A stretch of DNA of 64,000 nucleotides. It comes from Nectonema munidae. Lineage: Eukaryota; Nematomorpha; Nectonematoida; Nectonematidae. Of this stretch, positions 23,383 to 34,798 are shown in pieces (position 1 is the first letter of the stretch; the number at the start of each line of letters is the position of its first letter). The stretch spans positions 62,001 through 126,000 of the forward strand of contig JAUIRK010000908.1 in assembly GCA_030549495.1 (NCBI GenBank). Direction: 5' to 3'. A program made the translations under genes and the position numbers. The notes below the pieces were generated by a model. That model worked only from the letters and a program-made list of their open reading frames with translations. It had not been told where the DNA came from and made no database searches.

Positions 23383-23796
23383 ACTTAAATTCTGAAAAAA
23401 GTTGATAAAAGGTAATTCGTGAAAGCTTAACCAAATATCAAGTGTCATACACATATGTCCTATACGTGTCTACAAGTAGAATAAATCAAACTACGATAAA
23501 AGGATCTCAAAATTGTGGTTCAACGCTAAGAACACCGTTTTGTTTACGAAATTCATTTGATATTAAATGTTTTAATAATCGTTCTAAAATTATTTTTGTT
23601 GCAATCAGGGGTAGGGTTCTTAAAAAAGTAAATAAAAAAACCAAGTATTATGTGTATTTTTTTAATTTGAAATAATTTTTAAATTGCCTTAAAATTTACA
23701 TGTTTTTTATTTGATCAAAAAAAAGTTCACACTTTAAAAGTGGAGTAAAAAGCCATGGTTTGTACTGCGAGGGAAGAAGCTACCTTTTGTCTAGTC

Positions 23797-24101
23797 CAGT
23801 GCTTCTCAAACGATGCACCGCGGCGCACTGGTGCACCCTTTGAAGATAGCCAGTGCACCATGAAAGGTAGCCATGTGAAGCCTAAGATGCCATCTAGATC
23901 AGTGATTCTTAACAAGGGGTGCGAGACAACATAACATGGAGTGCGAGAAACGACCAAATAATGGACAACATCTGTAGTATGTACTTCTTTATATTTTTAA
24001 AATTTTATGACCGATTTTTCCATATCAATCTCAATGATATGACCCAAAGTTTCAGTTATTTCATAGGTGCGCTCTAGAGTAAAAAAGTTGGAGAAGCACT
24101 G
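23797..24101. mobile_element. hAT-type MITE with near-perfect 8-bp duplication
   Basis: Ends CAGTGCTTCTCAAACG and, inverted, CAGTGCTTCTCCAAC. Flanks are GTCTAGTC (23789-23796) and ATCTAGTC (24102-24109), 7 of 8 identical. A second hAT-type end, CAGTGATTCTTAACAAGG, begins at about 23899 inside it, so another partial element may be nested. Confidence 0.8.
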
Positions 24102-24974
24102 ATCTAGTCAGCATAAAAGAAATAAAAACATAAGGACCATATAGTATACCAGAAAGAATCACTGTTTATATCAGATCTAAAAGCGGGGTCGATATTGCAA
24201 ATATAATGCTTTCATCTTACACTTGCTATAAACCTAGTAGTAGGGGGACCTACACTCTTCTCACTAACTATTTAGACAGTTTGTCACAATAGTTGGATCA
24301 TTTCAAAACATAACTCTAAATTTATACCCTTCTACAAAAGATGTTGGTAGGAAATATTTCGTAAGAAGTTTGTCTATAGCTATCAGAAACTTATACGAAA
24401 CTTGGATCTGATAATAACCTAGTACCTAAATATATTCTCAATGAATGAGCCACAGTCTACTTCTAGAGTAGTTGTTCTTTACCTACATGCAAGCCTAAAA
24501 AATAGGAACTAGCCAATAATCTACCAATTGCTATGTATTTTTTTGTTCAAAAAAACTAAAAAAATATCAAATAATATAAATATGTGTGAATATAGGTCAA
24601 CTAACTTTTTTATGAAAGAGAATAATACAATCTAAAAATGTAAAATGTGTTCCTACTCACTTTTACAAAAAGCTCTATAGGTTCTACAACTAACAAAAAT
24701 CTAAAAACTCCCAAAAAAAATTTTTTTATCTGCAAACATTTTTAAAAATTAGAAAATAATATATTTTCATTTTTTTGTATATGATTGTTCTGTAAATAAC
24801 TTGATTTAAAAAAATATGGCTGTCATATGAAAAAAAAATTTCCCGTTATACAACCCAATAATTTGAATAAAAATGACATATTTTTTATCTAGGTTACCTA
24901 TATTTTATTTCCTGAAATACTAAGAAAAAATGTACTAGTGGAATAAAAAGCCGTGATCCCTACTTCGAGGGTTT
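24102..24974 (+). pseudogene. piggyBac C, 3' part only
   Basis: Frame-shifted C-terminal transposase remnant. One frame reads YIRSKSGVDIANIMLSSYTC and then YKPSS, parallel to FKSGVDMANKML...YKPSR of piggyBac B. Later come TLLTNYLDS and a decayed tail. It ends AATAAAAAGCCGTGATCC, then a mutated terminus (CTACTTCGAGGG) and TTAA at 24975-24978, close to the B right end. Everything 5' of the third catalytic region is missing: the sequence begins right beside the B right end, as though recombination between related copies joined them. Confidence 0.75.
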
Positions 24975-24984
24975 TTAATATATT

Positions 24985-25180
24985 TTGGTATCTTCCAGTT
25001 TTTTTCGGCATTTTTTTTATCATTCAATAGATTTTTTAAATTTTTTTTTGATGTTTTAATAAAAATTTTTATAATTTTTTGTATCTTTCGGAAAAAAAGT
25101 ATGACCCCAATAAATATTCCGTGTTGCATGAATCGTCTTTTAGCAACGATTCCCTATTAGAATAAAAAATGACGTAACTT
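24985..25180 (+). repeat. Dispersed repeat, copy 1 (pair with 27145)
   Basis: AAAAAAGTATGACCCCAATA, GTGTTGCATGAATCGTCTTT and AACGATTCCCTATTAGAATA are shared with 27145-27395 with few changes, in the same orientation. Both are preceded by poly-T-rich sequence with TTTTTTGAT words. Family unknown. Confidence 0.75.
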
Positions 25181-25329
25181 AAAAAGCTTATTTGCTTTCC
25201 TTATATAATAATTGCACAAGCAGATAAATATGCATACAGATATCTATTTGGTCGAAAAAAAATAATGAGTGTATCTATTCTAAGTTGAATGACACTAGTA
25301 AAAAGAAGTTAAATGAAAATAAAATATGA

Positions 25330-25560
25330 GTGAAGAAGTTCAAGATTATGATGAATGATCAAGTTCATGATAATGATGGATTTTGAAGTTCATAATGATG
25401 AATGATGTTGATGGTGATGGTGATCATGATGAATGATGATGTTAATGTTGTTGATAAGAAACGATGTTCATGATGTTGATGAGTACCGATGTTCATGATG
25501 TCGAGAGACGATGCTCAGGTTATGATGATGATAAATGATGATGAGTGGAGGATTTATTAT
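25330..25560 (+). repeat. Degenerate GAT/ATG-rich microsatellite
   Basis: Interspersed GATGAATGATG, GATGGTGATGGTGATCATGA and similar words. It resembles an aged version of the pure GAT array at 52022. No reading frame is conserved. Confidence 0.8.
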
Positions 25561-26481
25561 ATGAATAATAATACGAGTATGTTAGTTAAATAAAATGATT
25601 TTAGTATAGGAATATCTCAATTCCATCAAAAAATCAATTAAAATTTTAAGCTCAATTTCCTTACATGTTGCTTGTATTATTCAACCCTAATAACTTTTTC
25701 CTATTTGATAATATTATTGATGTTTTATTGTAATAATCTTACATCATTTCCATATTCTATTGAGTTAGTAGAGTAGTGAAATAATATAAATGAAAGCAAT
25801 ACAAGAAGATCAAAGTATGGGTGTTGGATACACATACATTTGTTCATTCACCACCCCCTTAACACAAATCGTATAAACTCAACATCATTGGCGCATATTT
25901 AAAGCATCGCTATTATTTATTTGCTTTCTACTACAGAACATAACTTTTTAATCATCGTTTTCTATTTAGCGTTTGTTGATCTAATTCATATGTATCTACT
26001 GACAGAAATCTTCCTTCATGATTTTATTTGCTCATTTGAAAAATATTCCAACCAATAATAAGGCGCAATTTGAAATTATCAACATCCCCATTTCTCTTTT
26101 TCAAATCCATTTCCAACCAAGTGACATTTTTTAAGGATCAATTTGCTTACCTCAGAAATTCAAATAAATGTTTTGCATCTGAATTTAATTTTTGGGCATT
26201 TGGAAGATGTGCTTTTGGAAAAAGGTAAAATTCGCTTATTTAATATATTTAAATTAAAAAGATTTTCCACAACCTTTCATTCTGTTTACATAATTATAAA
26301 AAAAACATGAAGCACAGATGTATTTTTATTTTTCTTGCATTTGCATGTTTATCTTTACCTAAAATAAGCTTCATCTAGAAAAACTACTTTTAATATTTGA
26401 ACGTAAATACTCGGATATAAACCGCAAGCCATTTTTAATTTATGTATTTTACTATACGTTTTTAAAATTTTTGATTTTGGT
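25561..26481. other. Gene-free AT-rich stretch
   Basis: No coding similarity, transposon ends or RNA gene recognised. Confidence 0.5.
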
Positions 26482-26797
26482 CAGGGGCGCACATCCTCAA
26501 AATTATAGGGCGGACGAAATTTTTTTGCAATTTTCAAAATTACTGGTCTGGAAATACCACGGGAGACCAAATATTCAAGCAATCCTTTAAAAAAGAGTGT
26601 ATACAGCGCATACGTAAATTTATAAGGCTACTTTATATTTTTTTTACAAAATTGATGAAATTTAAAAACTATACTTCCAGAGAAAATATTTTAATTATAA
26701 CGCATATACACTAGTTTAAAAAAATCCAAAATTATTGAGACGGGGGGGGGGGGGTGCGAATAGGCTTTTCACCCCCACCCTAGAATGTGCGCCCCTG
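26482..26797. mobile_element. G-run MITE, most complete copy
   Basis: Ends CAGGGGCGCACATCCTC and, inverted, CAGGGGCGCACATTCTAG. A G run of about 13 (26744-26757) lies near the right end. It is the complete version of the family seen at 11799. The flanks ATTTTGGT and ATGTAAAT do not form a target duplication, so the superfamily call (hAT-like) rests on the ends only. Confidence 0.75.
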
Positions 26798-27144
26798 ATG
26801 TAAATTAACATTGATATAAGGTATAAGTTGTTTGTTTAGAGTAGTGGACATTTAAAAATGAGATGCACCGATAAGAACTTTAGTCGAATATCGATCAGTC
26901 GGGATTATTATTAATTGGCAAATTATTTATTTTTGCAAGTTGGAACCTCGTGGGTTAGGGTTGAGCATAAATATCTTTAAAATTTTTACTTAGAAATTTT
27001 TTTAATTTTAGAATTATTTTAATTAGTTTTTTGGAAATTTGTTTTTAGAATTTTTTAATAGGCTAATTCACAACTTTAAGGCAACTCTTACTTATAGAAA
27101 ATTATTGCGGGGGGGGGGGGGCGAAGGTCATTTTCGCCCCCCGT
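26798..27144. other. Spacer with MITE scraps
   Basis: A MITE-like end GAGATGCACCGATAAG near 26859 and a G-run fragment near 27107-27141 (GCGAAGGTCATTTTCGCC). No gene. Confidence 0.5.
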
Positions 27145-27395
27145 TGATTTTGGTATATTGCAGTTTCTAACGGAAATTTTTTATTCAATAGATTTTTTTA
27201 AAATATTTTTCCATATCGATTTTACAGATTTATAGTGTTTAAAAACTTTTTAAATGTTTTTTGATATTTTAATAAAAATTGACATTACTTTTCACATCTT
27301 TGGGAAAAAAGTATGACCCCAATAAATATTCGGTGTTGCATGAATCGTCTTTTAGCGACGATTCCCTATTAGAATAAAAAATGGCGTAGATATAT
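27145..27395 (+). repeat. Dispersed repeat, copy 2 (pair with 24985)
   Basis: Same family as 24985-25180. The conserved end carries GCGACGATTCCCTATTAG then AATAAAAAATGGCGTAG. This copy has about 50 bp of extra AT-rich sequence in its middle. Confidence 0.75.
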
Positions 27396-28113
27396 TCAAA
27401 AAACAAACTATCAGATCCGAATTCATGGAAAAAAATGATGTGATAAGGTTTATGTATATTATTTTTTTCCGAAACTTCAAGAGGTTCGACACGTGAGACA
27501 GCCTCTCGTAATTTTAGTCACTAATTCATTAGATTTTTTCGGGTATGTAATTCGATATTTTTTCTTTGAAAATAATATAATTTTCTCTGATTTTATTTAC
27601 ATTTTATAATTATGTTTTTTTAGTTTTATAAAATGTATTCTAATTATTTCTGATTTTATTTTTAAGTGGTAGAGAAGTTTACAGTTTTTCAGAGATTTTT
27701 TAATCCATTACTATATTGTCATTTTAAATAATGTATTTTCAGAGCATGAAACTTTTTCATATCGCTGGCTTAATATATTTCCAGAGATTAAAATTTTTTA
27801 CATTTTTCACTCTTAAAAATTAAGAAAGACACAATTAGTTACCTACAGTGAACTTTAAATTAAGTACATTGAAATAAAGTTATTTTTCAGCTGTACTAAT
27901 TTGAAGGAGATCAAGTAAAATTCACACAAAAATTCAGATCCCCTCCTCTCCCTCTCCCTTCCTCTTCTTCCCTTTATTTACTCATTAATTCTTTTTACTT
28001 ATTCTAGGAGTCTACTTATTAATTAAAAAATACAATTAACAGACTATTTGGTATATAGTATAAAATTTCTTTCAATCTTAAAAATTTATAGAAGTGTTAA
28101 TACCTTATGTGCG
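27396..28113. other. Gene-free stretch with pyrimidine tract
   Basis: A C/T-rich tract at about 27940-27980 (CCCCTCCTCTCCCTCTCCC). No coding sequence recognised. Confidence 0.5.
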
Positions 28114-29294
28114 CAGTGGCGATTCTAGACCTCTATTTTTAAAGAGAACATAGCCTCTAAAACTTTTCAAAATGAAGTAGTTTCATCCGAATTTATAAAT
28201 CAATATCTAAGTATATAATATAAGTATGATGTGCAAATAGAACTCTATTTTTGAACGCCACCTACTCACTCATAACGGTTGCTCTATCAAATCCTAAGCC
28301 TATAAGAGAAGATTTGTAGTCCAAAGCTAACTCGTCCAACTTTTCAAGATTATATCTGAGATAGATGCAGTATCCAAAATATCCATTTGATTGGAAGAAA
28401 CGAAGCATTCCTGTGCATAAATAGATATTTCATCGAAAAATCTTACAACTAATGCCAACTACTCTGATTTACAAATGTCTTGGACTTCGTCAGCTTAAAT
28501 AGAAAAGAAATGACATGATCGGACTTTTTCTGCAATTTTTTCCTTTACCATAAATGCAAGAAAATCAATCTCTTCATTCTGGATTGCTGGACTAGTATAC
28601 TTCTCATTCTTGCCACCCTTCTAAACTCTAGCAGCGATGATAGGATCAGCCTTTGCAGTAAATCTGAGAAATTTGCAAACATTTCCTGGATTCAGTTCGT
28701 TCGTTATCACCTTCTCTGTGCCGTCTCTGGATAATGTCTTGTGTTACTACCAATAGGATTATTTCACCAACAGTTTTTAATATAATGGCGATTTTGATTA
28801 ACTTTCTTCTGATAAGCTTGACTTATACTCTGAGCAACTGATGTTTTCTCAATTTTATTGCATTGCTTGTCAGACCATGCAATACTGTAGATTTTATGGG
28901 GCTGAGACCACACTTTATGAAAGATTCGTCGACATTGGCATATGCTGGCTGTGCAAAATGCCTGCATGCCAAGCAAAAGATTGCATAACGTCTTTTGAAT
29001 ATTCAGCCTATTCATATTTGTCAAACCAACCAACCACGAAAGATGGAGTATGAGAATTTCCTTCACTATGTTTTTGATACTCCTACAAAACTGAACCGGT
29101 TTCACAGAAGCAGATTGAGATATGTCACTTGGTGCAATATCATCGTTTTTCTTTTTCTGTTTCTGAGACAAAAGAGTTGCACTTGAGCTTGCATAATGTT
29201 TGCTTGCTTATCTCTTGAACTTCTTAGAAAGTTTCTCAGAATCTCAATGTTCTGTATCACTTTCACTATGCTTTTTAATAAGAAATTTATCCAT
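28114..29294 (-). pseudogene. hAT transposase of the TTF-finger/DUF4371 type, broken
   Basis: On the minus strand the protein begins MDKFLIKKHSESDTEH at 29294. A TTF-type zinc finger region follows in shifted frames (WFDKYE, DAMQSFCLAC-like, SVVSAP). Then come NRHYIKTVGEIILL, VTQDIIQRRHREGDNE, PGNVCKFLRFTAKADPII, and KYTSPAIQNEEIDFLAFMV. These are in the order of N-terminal finger then DUF4371 domain in ZMYM-like hAT transposases. A later piece reads ADEVQDICKSEXLALVVRF. The copy stops at 28114 with the terminus CAGTGGCGATTCTAGACC, so the remaining catalytic part and dimerisation domain are deleted. Multiple stops and frame changes. The other terminus was not found. Confidence 0.8.
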
Positions 29295-30239
29295 GGCTAT
29301 AAGACAATAAAATTATCTTAGTCTGTTATTTTTGAAAAACGGTAAAAAATATAATTCAATCAAATTGAAGATATACCTAAGCTTCGTTAGTGCTACAATT
29401 AATTTTTGTTCAGCCATTTGTCCAAGCAGGTATTATTTTTTTCACCAAATCGATTTTCTTTTAGCTAATTAAAATTTAAATTAAGTTTTTATTATAAGAT
29501 GATAAACGTATACAATTATTTTTTTATATGATTTATATTTTAATATAGCTGATAAAAATATACAAATATCTTTTTATATAATTATATTTATTATGCCAAA
29601 ATGGCGCTTACTTTCGTTTACAAAAATTGCTATAAAGTATAACAAGTTCCAAAACTTATTATTTTTCTGCTTACAATATTGCTAAAAATTTTTGAATTTC
29701 TACAACTGACTGATGAGTATAAAATGGGAGTAGATAATCTTTTTTGTTTTCATTAAAGACTAAATATTATTTTCAACTTGAAGATCAATTATAATTGGAA
29801 ATTTTGAATTAGGAAAACCTTTCTGAACTAAGGACAACACAGCATTATTGCACTAATTGAGATTTTTGTTTCTGTTTTTGACATTGATAATAATCGGTCA
29901 TTTTGCATTCTATCTTCTCTTTTGCTTGCGCTGAAAGGGAATTTGTGAAGCTTACTTCTTTCATGTTCTAAAAATCATCTTTACTTTAAAACTTTCTATA
30001 TATTCTTGTCTTTTTTAATTAAATATTCTGTGGATTAATTTTATTATTTATCGTGCGAATACCCTGTTAATTAATTTTTGAAGAGAACTCCGTGTCACTT
30101 TTAAAAAATCAAACATACTAAACTGTTTAGCTTTTGAGACAATATGGAGTTGAATCCATTTTTAGATTCAAAGTTCTAATCTCTAAATGTGTTTGAATTC
30201 TTTATTTGAAAAAACAGAGGGGAGAGGAGGGGAGAGGGG
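29295..30239. other. Gene-free AT-rich stretch
   Basis: No coding region recognised. A short GA-rich segment lies at about 30216-30243 (GAGGGGAGAGGAGGGGAG). Confidence 0.5.
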
Positions 30240-31060
30240 CGGCAGCGTGGCCTATAAGTATCAATCAAATTTGCGGTCACTTCTAAAAAATGTCTTTAAA
30301 AATACTACTTCAAATTTTACGTGAAATATATGATTTTATACCAAATCGATCATACTGATTTGATTTTTGCACTCAGTTTTCGCATTTAGATTTTAAAAAT
30401 ATCTGACGTTTACGATCAAATCTGAAAACTGTTTACAGAAATATTTTTTAGATTTTAATAAAATATCTGTTTTTATATCCAATTGACCACGTTGGTTTGA
30501 TTTCTGAACTCACTTTTCGCATTAGGTTTTGGAAATATCTGAAACAGTGTCCGCGCTAAGCAAAAATTTTAGGGGGGGGGGGTTCATTGGGGCGCTAATT
30601 TTTGAACTATCAGATTAATCTGCTTCAAGGCGAAAAGAAAATATATGATGTATTTGTCAAGCCATATCTATACAAATTACATTTTCATGAAAGAAATTGT
30701 CATGAATGCTAGATGTTTGTCATATTTTTTTAGGGTAATGAAAAAAATTTTAGGGTAGCTTGAAAATTAGCTGGGGGGGGCTTGAGAAATAGTGGGGGGG
30801 GGGGGGGGGGGTTTGTGCCCCAAAATTTAATAGGTAGCGCGGGTCTGATCTGAAAGCTCCAATCAACTTTACAGTTAACGTCTTAAAACAGTCTAAAAAT
30901 ATTTTCGAAATTTTAAATAAAAAATCTGTTTTCCTATCAAATCGACTATTCTAATTTTATTTCTGTACTCCATTTTGGCTATTACGTTAAAAAAATATCC
31001 GAAAATGTCAACTAAATTAGCGATGTATGCCTTAAAATCGGGGTTTTCTATAAATCGTTT
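30240..31060 (+). repeat. Degenerate satellite, about 140-147-bp unit
   Basis: Three units are anchored by CCAAATCGATCATACTGATT (30340), CCAATTGACCACGTTGGTTT (30480) and TCAAATCGACTATTCTAATT (30938). After subtracting the MITE at 30545 and its duplication, spacings are about 140 and 147 bp. Each unit also carries a TTTCTGNACTC(A/C) block and an AAAATATCTGAAA-like end. Old and diverged. Confidence 0.7.
30545..30847. mobile_element. hAT-type MITE with perfect 8-bp duplication
   Basis: Flanked by ATCTGAAA at 30537-30544 and 30848-30855. Ends CAGTGTCCGCGCTAAGC and, inverted, CAGACCCGCGCTACC. Contains three G runs (30571 on, 30774 on and 30796 on). Inserted within one unit of the satellite, so it is younger than the array. 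Confidence 0.88.
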
Positions 31061-31624
31061 TATATTGGTTATATAGTACAAATATATATATATTTTGGCT
31101 TATAATATTTTTTTCAATCATGCTGAGTATGAAATATTAAAGAAAAACAGAACGCAATATAAAATCCTCTGAATATTATTAATATGAGAGAAGGAAGCAA
31201 CCTGAAAACGAATTGAAAAGATAACGTGTGATTAAAAGAAATAATTTTATAAAAGAAGTATGTAAACTTTTGAACTGAGATTGGTTGACAAATATTCAGG
31301 CTGAATATCTGTCCAATGTCGATATCATCTGATAATAAAATAAACGATATAGCCTAAGATCAAAAGTTTCTGATGAAAGAAGACCTATCAAGAAAGGATC
31401 ATCATAGAATTAATAACAAAATTACATACTTTATAAGGTATAGAAGATATGACGTGGAAACTACCAGCCAATAACGAATTTGTAGCCAAGACGATGAAGT
31501 TCCTATCGAGATACCTAATTTACTGCAACTGAATTATTTTAAGTGAATTAAACACCAAAAGTTGGTTTATTAAATAAATTAACAAAATATTTAGCAAAGA
31601 AATATTGCAAGTAGAATTTATTTT
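31061..31624. other. Gene-free stretch
   Basis: Nothing recognised apart from a short AT-rich microsatellite near 31080-31100. Confidence 0.5.
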
Positions 31625-32600
31625 GAAGTTTATATATTTGACATTGATTGTCATCTTTGTTCGATTTTTTTGAGACTTTTATTGATTTTCATAAAAAATA
31701 AGCATCGCCACTAAATTGGGCAAACTTGACAATTGTATATATATGTAATAAAATGTTATGTTTTTCAATAAAAATTTTAATTTTGACATGATCTGTCATA
31801 TTTCACACTTTTTGACAAGTTTGATTAATTTTCATAAAAAATGAACATCACCAATAAACTCAGCATAGGGAAGGGGGCGGGTCGCAGAACAATTTTCTCA
31901 ATGATGAAATATAAAAGTATTTCATGAAACAAAAAGATGAAATAAACTTTTTTATTTAAGCTAATTTTTAAATGATTCATTATTTTGCCCAACAAAAATG
32001 AACTTTTCCACTTTTTCTGGATTCAAGCTACTTCCTTTACTGTTTACCATATTTCAACCGGAACTGAACAATCTTTCTGATTGGGAGTTGCTTGTCGGTA
32101 TTATTTTATTAGGATATAATTCTGAAAATATATACTTCGATAGTATTTTGTAATTTCTTTAAAACCTATTTGAAAAGTCTTATAAGAGTATTATAATAAT
32201 AATAATTAAAAAAATGAGATCAGAGGACAAGGAGAGTGCATTTTGAAGAAAGAAGAATCGGGAAAAGGAAAAGAAGCTGAAACGAGACGCGATTTTTTTT
32301 CCGACGACGCGTGAAAAAATGGCGATTTCCATAGAAAAGTATAGGGGCGCATCGATTAGTGAAACCGTATGTTATGAAAAAATTTCAATGTCATAGGAGA
32401 TTTCGTGCAACCGAACCTAAAATTTTTTTCTGTATTATTTCATATTATTGAAATCATGTCCAAAAGTAAAAAAATTAATTTTGAGATGTCTTGTCATATT
32501 TAAATCATTTTTTGGCATGTTTGATGGATTTTCATAAAAAAAAATGAACAACACCACTAGATTCAGCATACTTGAAAAAGGATATATATATATACATATA
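31625..32600 (+). repeat. Degenerate satellite, about 150-bp unit, left part
   Basis: Copies near 31640, 31780 and 32475 share TTTTGACATG...TGTCATATTT, GATTTTCATAAAAAATGAAC, and ACATCACCAA/ACAACACCACTAGATT with ATTCAGCATA. The TGACATG(N)CTGTCA core is a short dyad. Between copies 2 and 3 lies about 500 bp of unrelated sequence. The series resumes at 35060 after a pogo/Tigger insertion. Confidence 0.7.
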
Positions 32601-32979
32601 CACTGGAGCCTCGCTATAACGAACACTGATATAATGAACTTCTGGTTATAACAAACGAACTTCATGTACCCCGCATATTTAATTAGCTACTATTGTTTAC
32701 AAAACTTCCTTTATTCAAAATGTCATCGCTTGTGTTTATCTGTTTTTTATTCATAGCTCGTTTATTGTGTAACAGTGGTGGCGTGTGGTCATTGTAACTT
32801 TTTAAATAAATAGTATAATTTATACCCCTTATTTGTCTTGTCGTTATTGTCAGACTTTTGGCATCTTTATTTTAAAATCATTCTTACATATTTTAGCGTT
32901 TAAAATCATTCCTACTCAAGTTTTTACTTAATAATACAGATCGCTTCTATAAATTTATACACACGTTCCAAAGTTCGAT

Positions 32980-34110
32980 ATGACTACACCCTCCAACAAA
33001 AGCAAGATGCTATCAGTTGACAATACGCTCCGTATCATCGATAGTCTCAGCCTCGATGAGAAAGCAACAAATCTTTCCCCAGAATACGGTATTCATAAGA
33101 GCAGCATATCAACTTTTAAAGGAAAATCAAAAGAATTGCGGGAATTCGTACACATCTACAGGATAGTTGGAAACGGAACAAAATGCGAAAGCCTAATGAC
33201 GGCCATCTCGACCGGGCAGTCTATCTGTGGTTCAAGCAACACTGAGTATCAAACATCCCAATATCCGGTACTGAAAAAGCTATCGTACTATTCAAAGAAA
33301 TGCATGATGATGACTGTAAGTTTACTGGTTCCACTGGATGATTGTATCGTTGGAAAAAGCGTCATAGTATTCGAGCACTAAAGTTTTGCGGGGAAGACAA
33401 AGCGTCTGCCAAATTTATACGAGAACTGACAAAGATTATTATTGAATTTAAGTGATACAATCCCAAACAGATATACAACGCAGATTAAAGCAGACTTTTC
33501 TTTTAGTGCCTGATGGACAGAACTCCTTCCAGGAGAAAAGAACAACGTATACCTGGCTATAAATAGTACAAGGACAGAGTGAAAATTCTAGTTAGTACAA
33601 ATGCAACGGGTCAACAAACTCCGCCCACTGTGCATCGGCAATCTCAAGAATTGCACTGTTTGAAACATGTGAGTTGGGATACACTTCCACTCAGTTATCA
33701 TCACACCAATAACGCTTGAAAGAACACAACCAGCTAAATACAACCAATTGATTTCTTAATTATTTCAGCAATAAGGAAATGCTATCGAAAAAGTTACTCC
33801 GTTAGATAGTTACCAAAGATGTCACAACCTTGCAAGCGATTTTAAAAAGTCTCGACATCAAGGAAATGATGATGACACAGCATGGATGCCGAATTTGATG
33901 AGAGTGCTGACATCCTTTTATCACAAATTGCTAGTGATCTTGGGCATATTGTTGAAGTTAATGGCAAAGACCTGGATAATATCGCAAGATTGTGGGTGAG
34001 CATCGATAAAGATCTTCTAGTTAGTTCATTGGCCGATGAAGAAATTATTGTCTCTGTTCGTGATTCTACACCACATTGCGACTGACTCTGAGGCCAGCAC
34101 ATAAGAAATC
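32980..34110 (+). pseudogene. Tigger/pogo transposase, broken
   Basis: Starts MTTPSNKSKMLSVDNTLRII at 32980 with the first helix-turn-helix (psq type: IIDSLSLDEKATNLSPEYGI, HKSSISTFK). A frame change near 33180 brings the CENP-B-type second DNA-binding domain: AVYLWFKQH, IPISGTEKAIVLFKEMH, FTGSTGWLYRWKKRHSIRAL. The catalytic DDE region is reduced to scraps (QIYNAD near 33470, NATGQQT near 33600). A C-terminal piece (WVSIDKDLLVSSLADEEIIV) resembles the acidic tail of Tigger proteins. The family includes the source of domesticated CENP-B and jerky-like genes. Here many breaks and the loss of most of the catalytic core rule out function. Confidence 0.82.
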
Positions 34111-34256
34111 CCAGCAAAATGAGACTTTCCTGGTTTGAAGGGCAATGCGTTTAACAGTATTAAAATCTTGCAGCTACATCAGTTATTATCTGTGCTCTTA
34201 GGTAATACTATACCGCCAAGAGTAAACAAGCAGTTTTTTTAACTCATTGATGGAAT

Positions 34257-34798
34257 CAGGCCCGTAGCTAGGACTTTTCAATTGGGAGGGCTGGAAAAAT
34301 TTTTGAGGGGGCTAAATATTTTCACAAAAAAAATTTGGTACTTATGGGTTATCTCTACCCCATTCAAAAATTTTTTTTTAATAAATTACTGAAAAAAAAT
34401 TTAAAATGGGAGGGAGATAACTATTAAGTACCAAATTTTTATATATAGTCTAAAAATAAACCATTTTTTGAACCCTTTATTGATATCACATTTTTAAAAA
34501 TAAAAAATTAAAACGAAACTAATCTTCTTGATTATTTTGAGAACTCTTTACAAAAGTCGATAAAATTAAGATCTTTAAGTTTGGAAGATTCAAACCATGA
34601 AAACCGATGTCTGATGTTGTGGCTTCGTTTATCGAAATGAAATGGTGAATGAACACATCCAAAAGAAAATGTTGTGGGGTTGCCGTTGAAAAAATGAAAT
34701 ATGTTAGGTTGGGTGGGGGGGGGGGGGGGAGGGGGCTCTGAATCTGAGTTGGGCGGAGGGGGCTTAGCCCCCTCCTGCCCTCGATGGCTACGGGCCTG
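34257..34798. mobile_element. hAT-type MITE nested in Tigger, perfect 8-bp duplication
   Basis: Flanked by GATGGAAT at 34249-34256 and 34799-34806. Ends CAGGCCCGTAGCTAGGA and, inverted, CAGGCCCGTAGCCATCG. A G run (about 34709-34729) and GGGGGCTTAGCCCCC lie near the right end. 542 bp, no coding sequence found. Confidence 0.92.

Larger units (their letters stand above)
17904..23773 (+). mobile_element. piggyBac B, split by nested insertions
   Basis: The left end is TTAA then ACCCTCGCAGTACAG at 17900-17918. The right end is GTACTGCGAGGG ending at 23773, so the termini match for about 13 bases. The right-hand TTAA is not visible. Between them lie piggyBac A (18010-21407), a hAT-like MITE (21574-21944), the B transposase remnant and a small MITE (22580-22713). 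Removing the insertions leaves about 2 kb, a normal size for a deleted piggyBac. Confidence 0.7.

Noticed and set aside
33842-34117. Minus-strand open frame
   Set aside because: It is the complement of the decayed Tigger C-terminal region on the plus strand.
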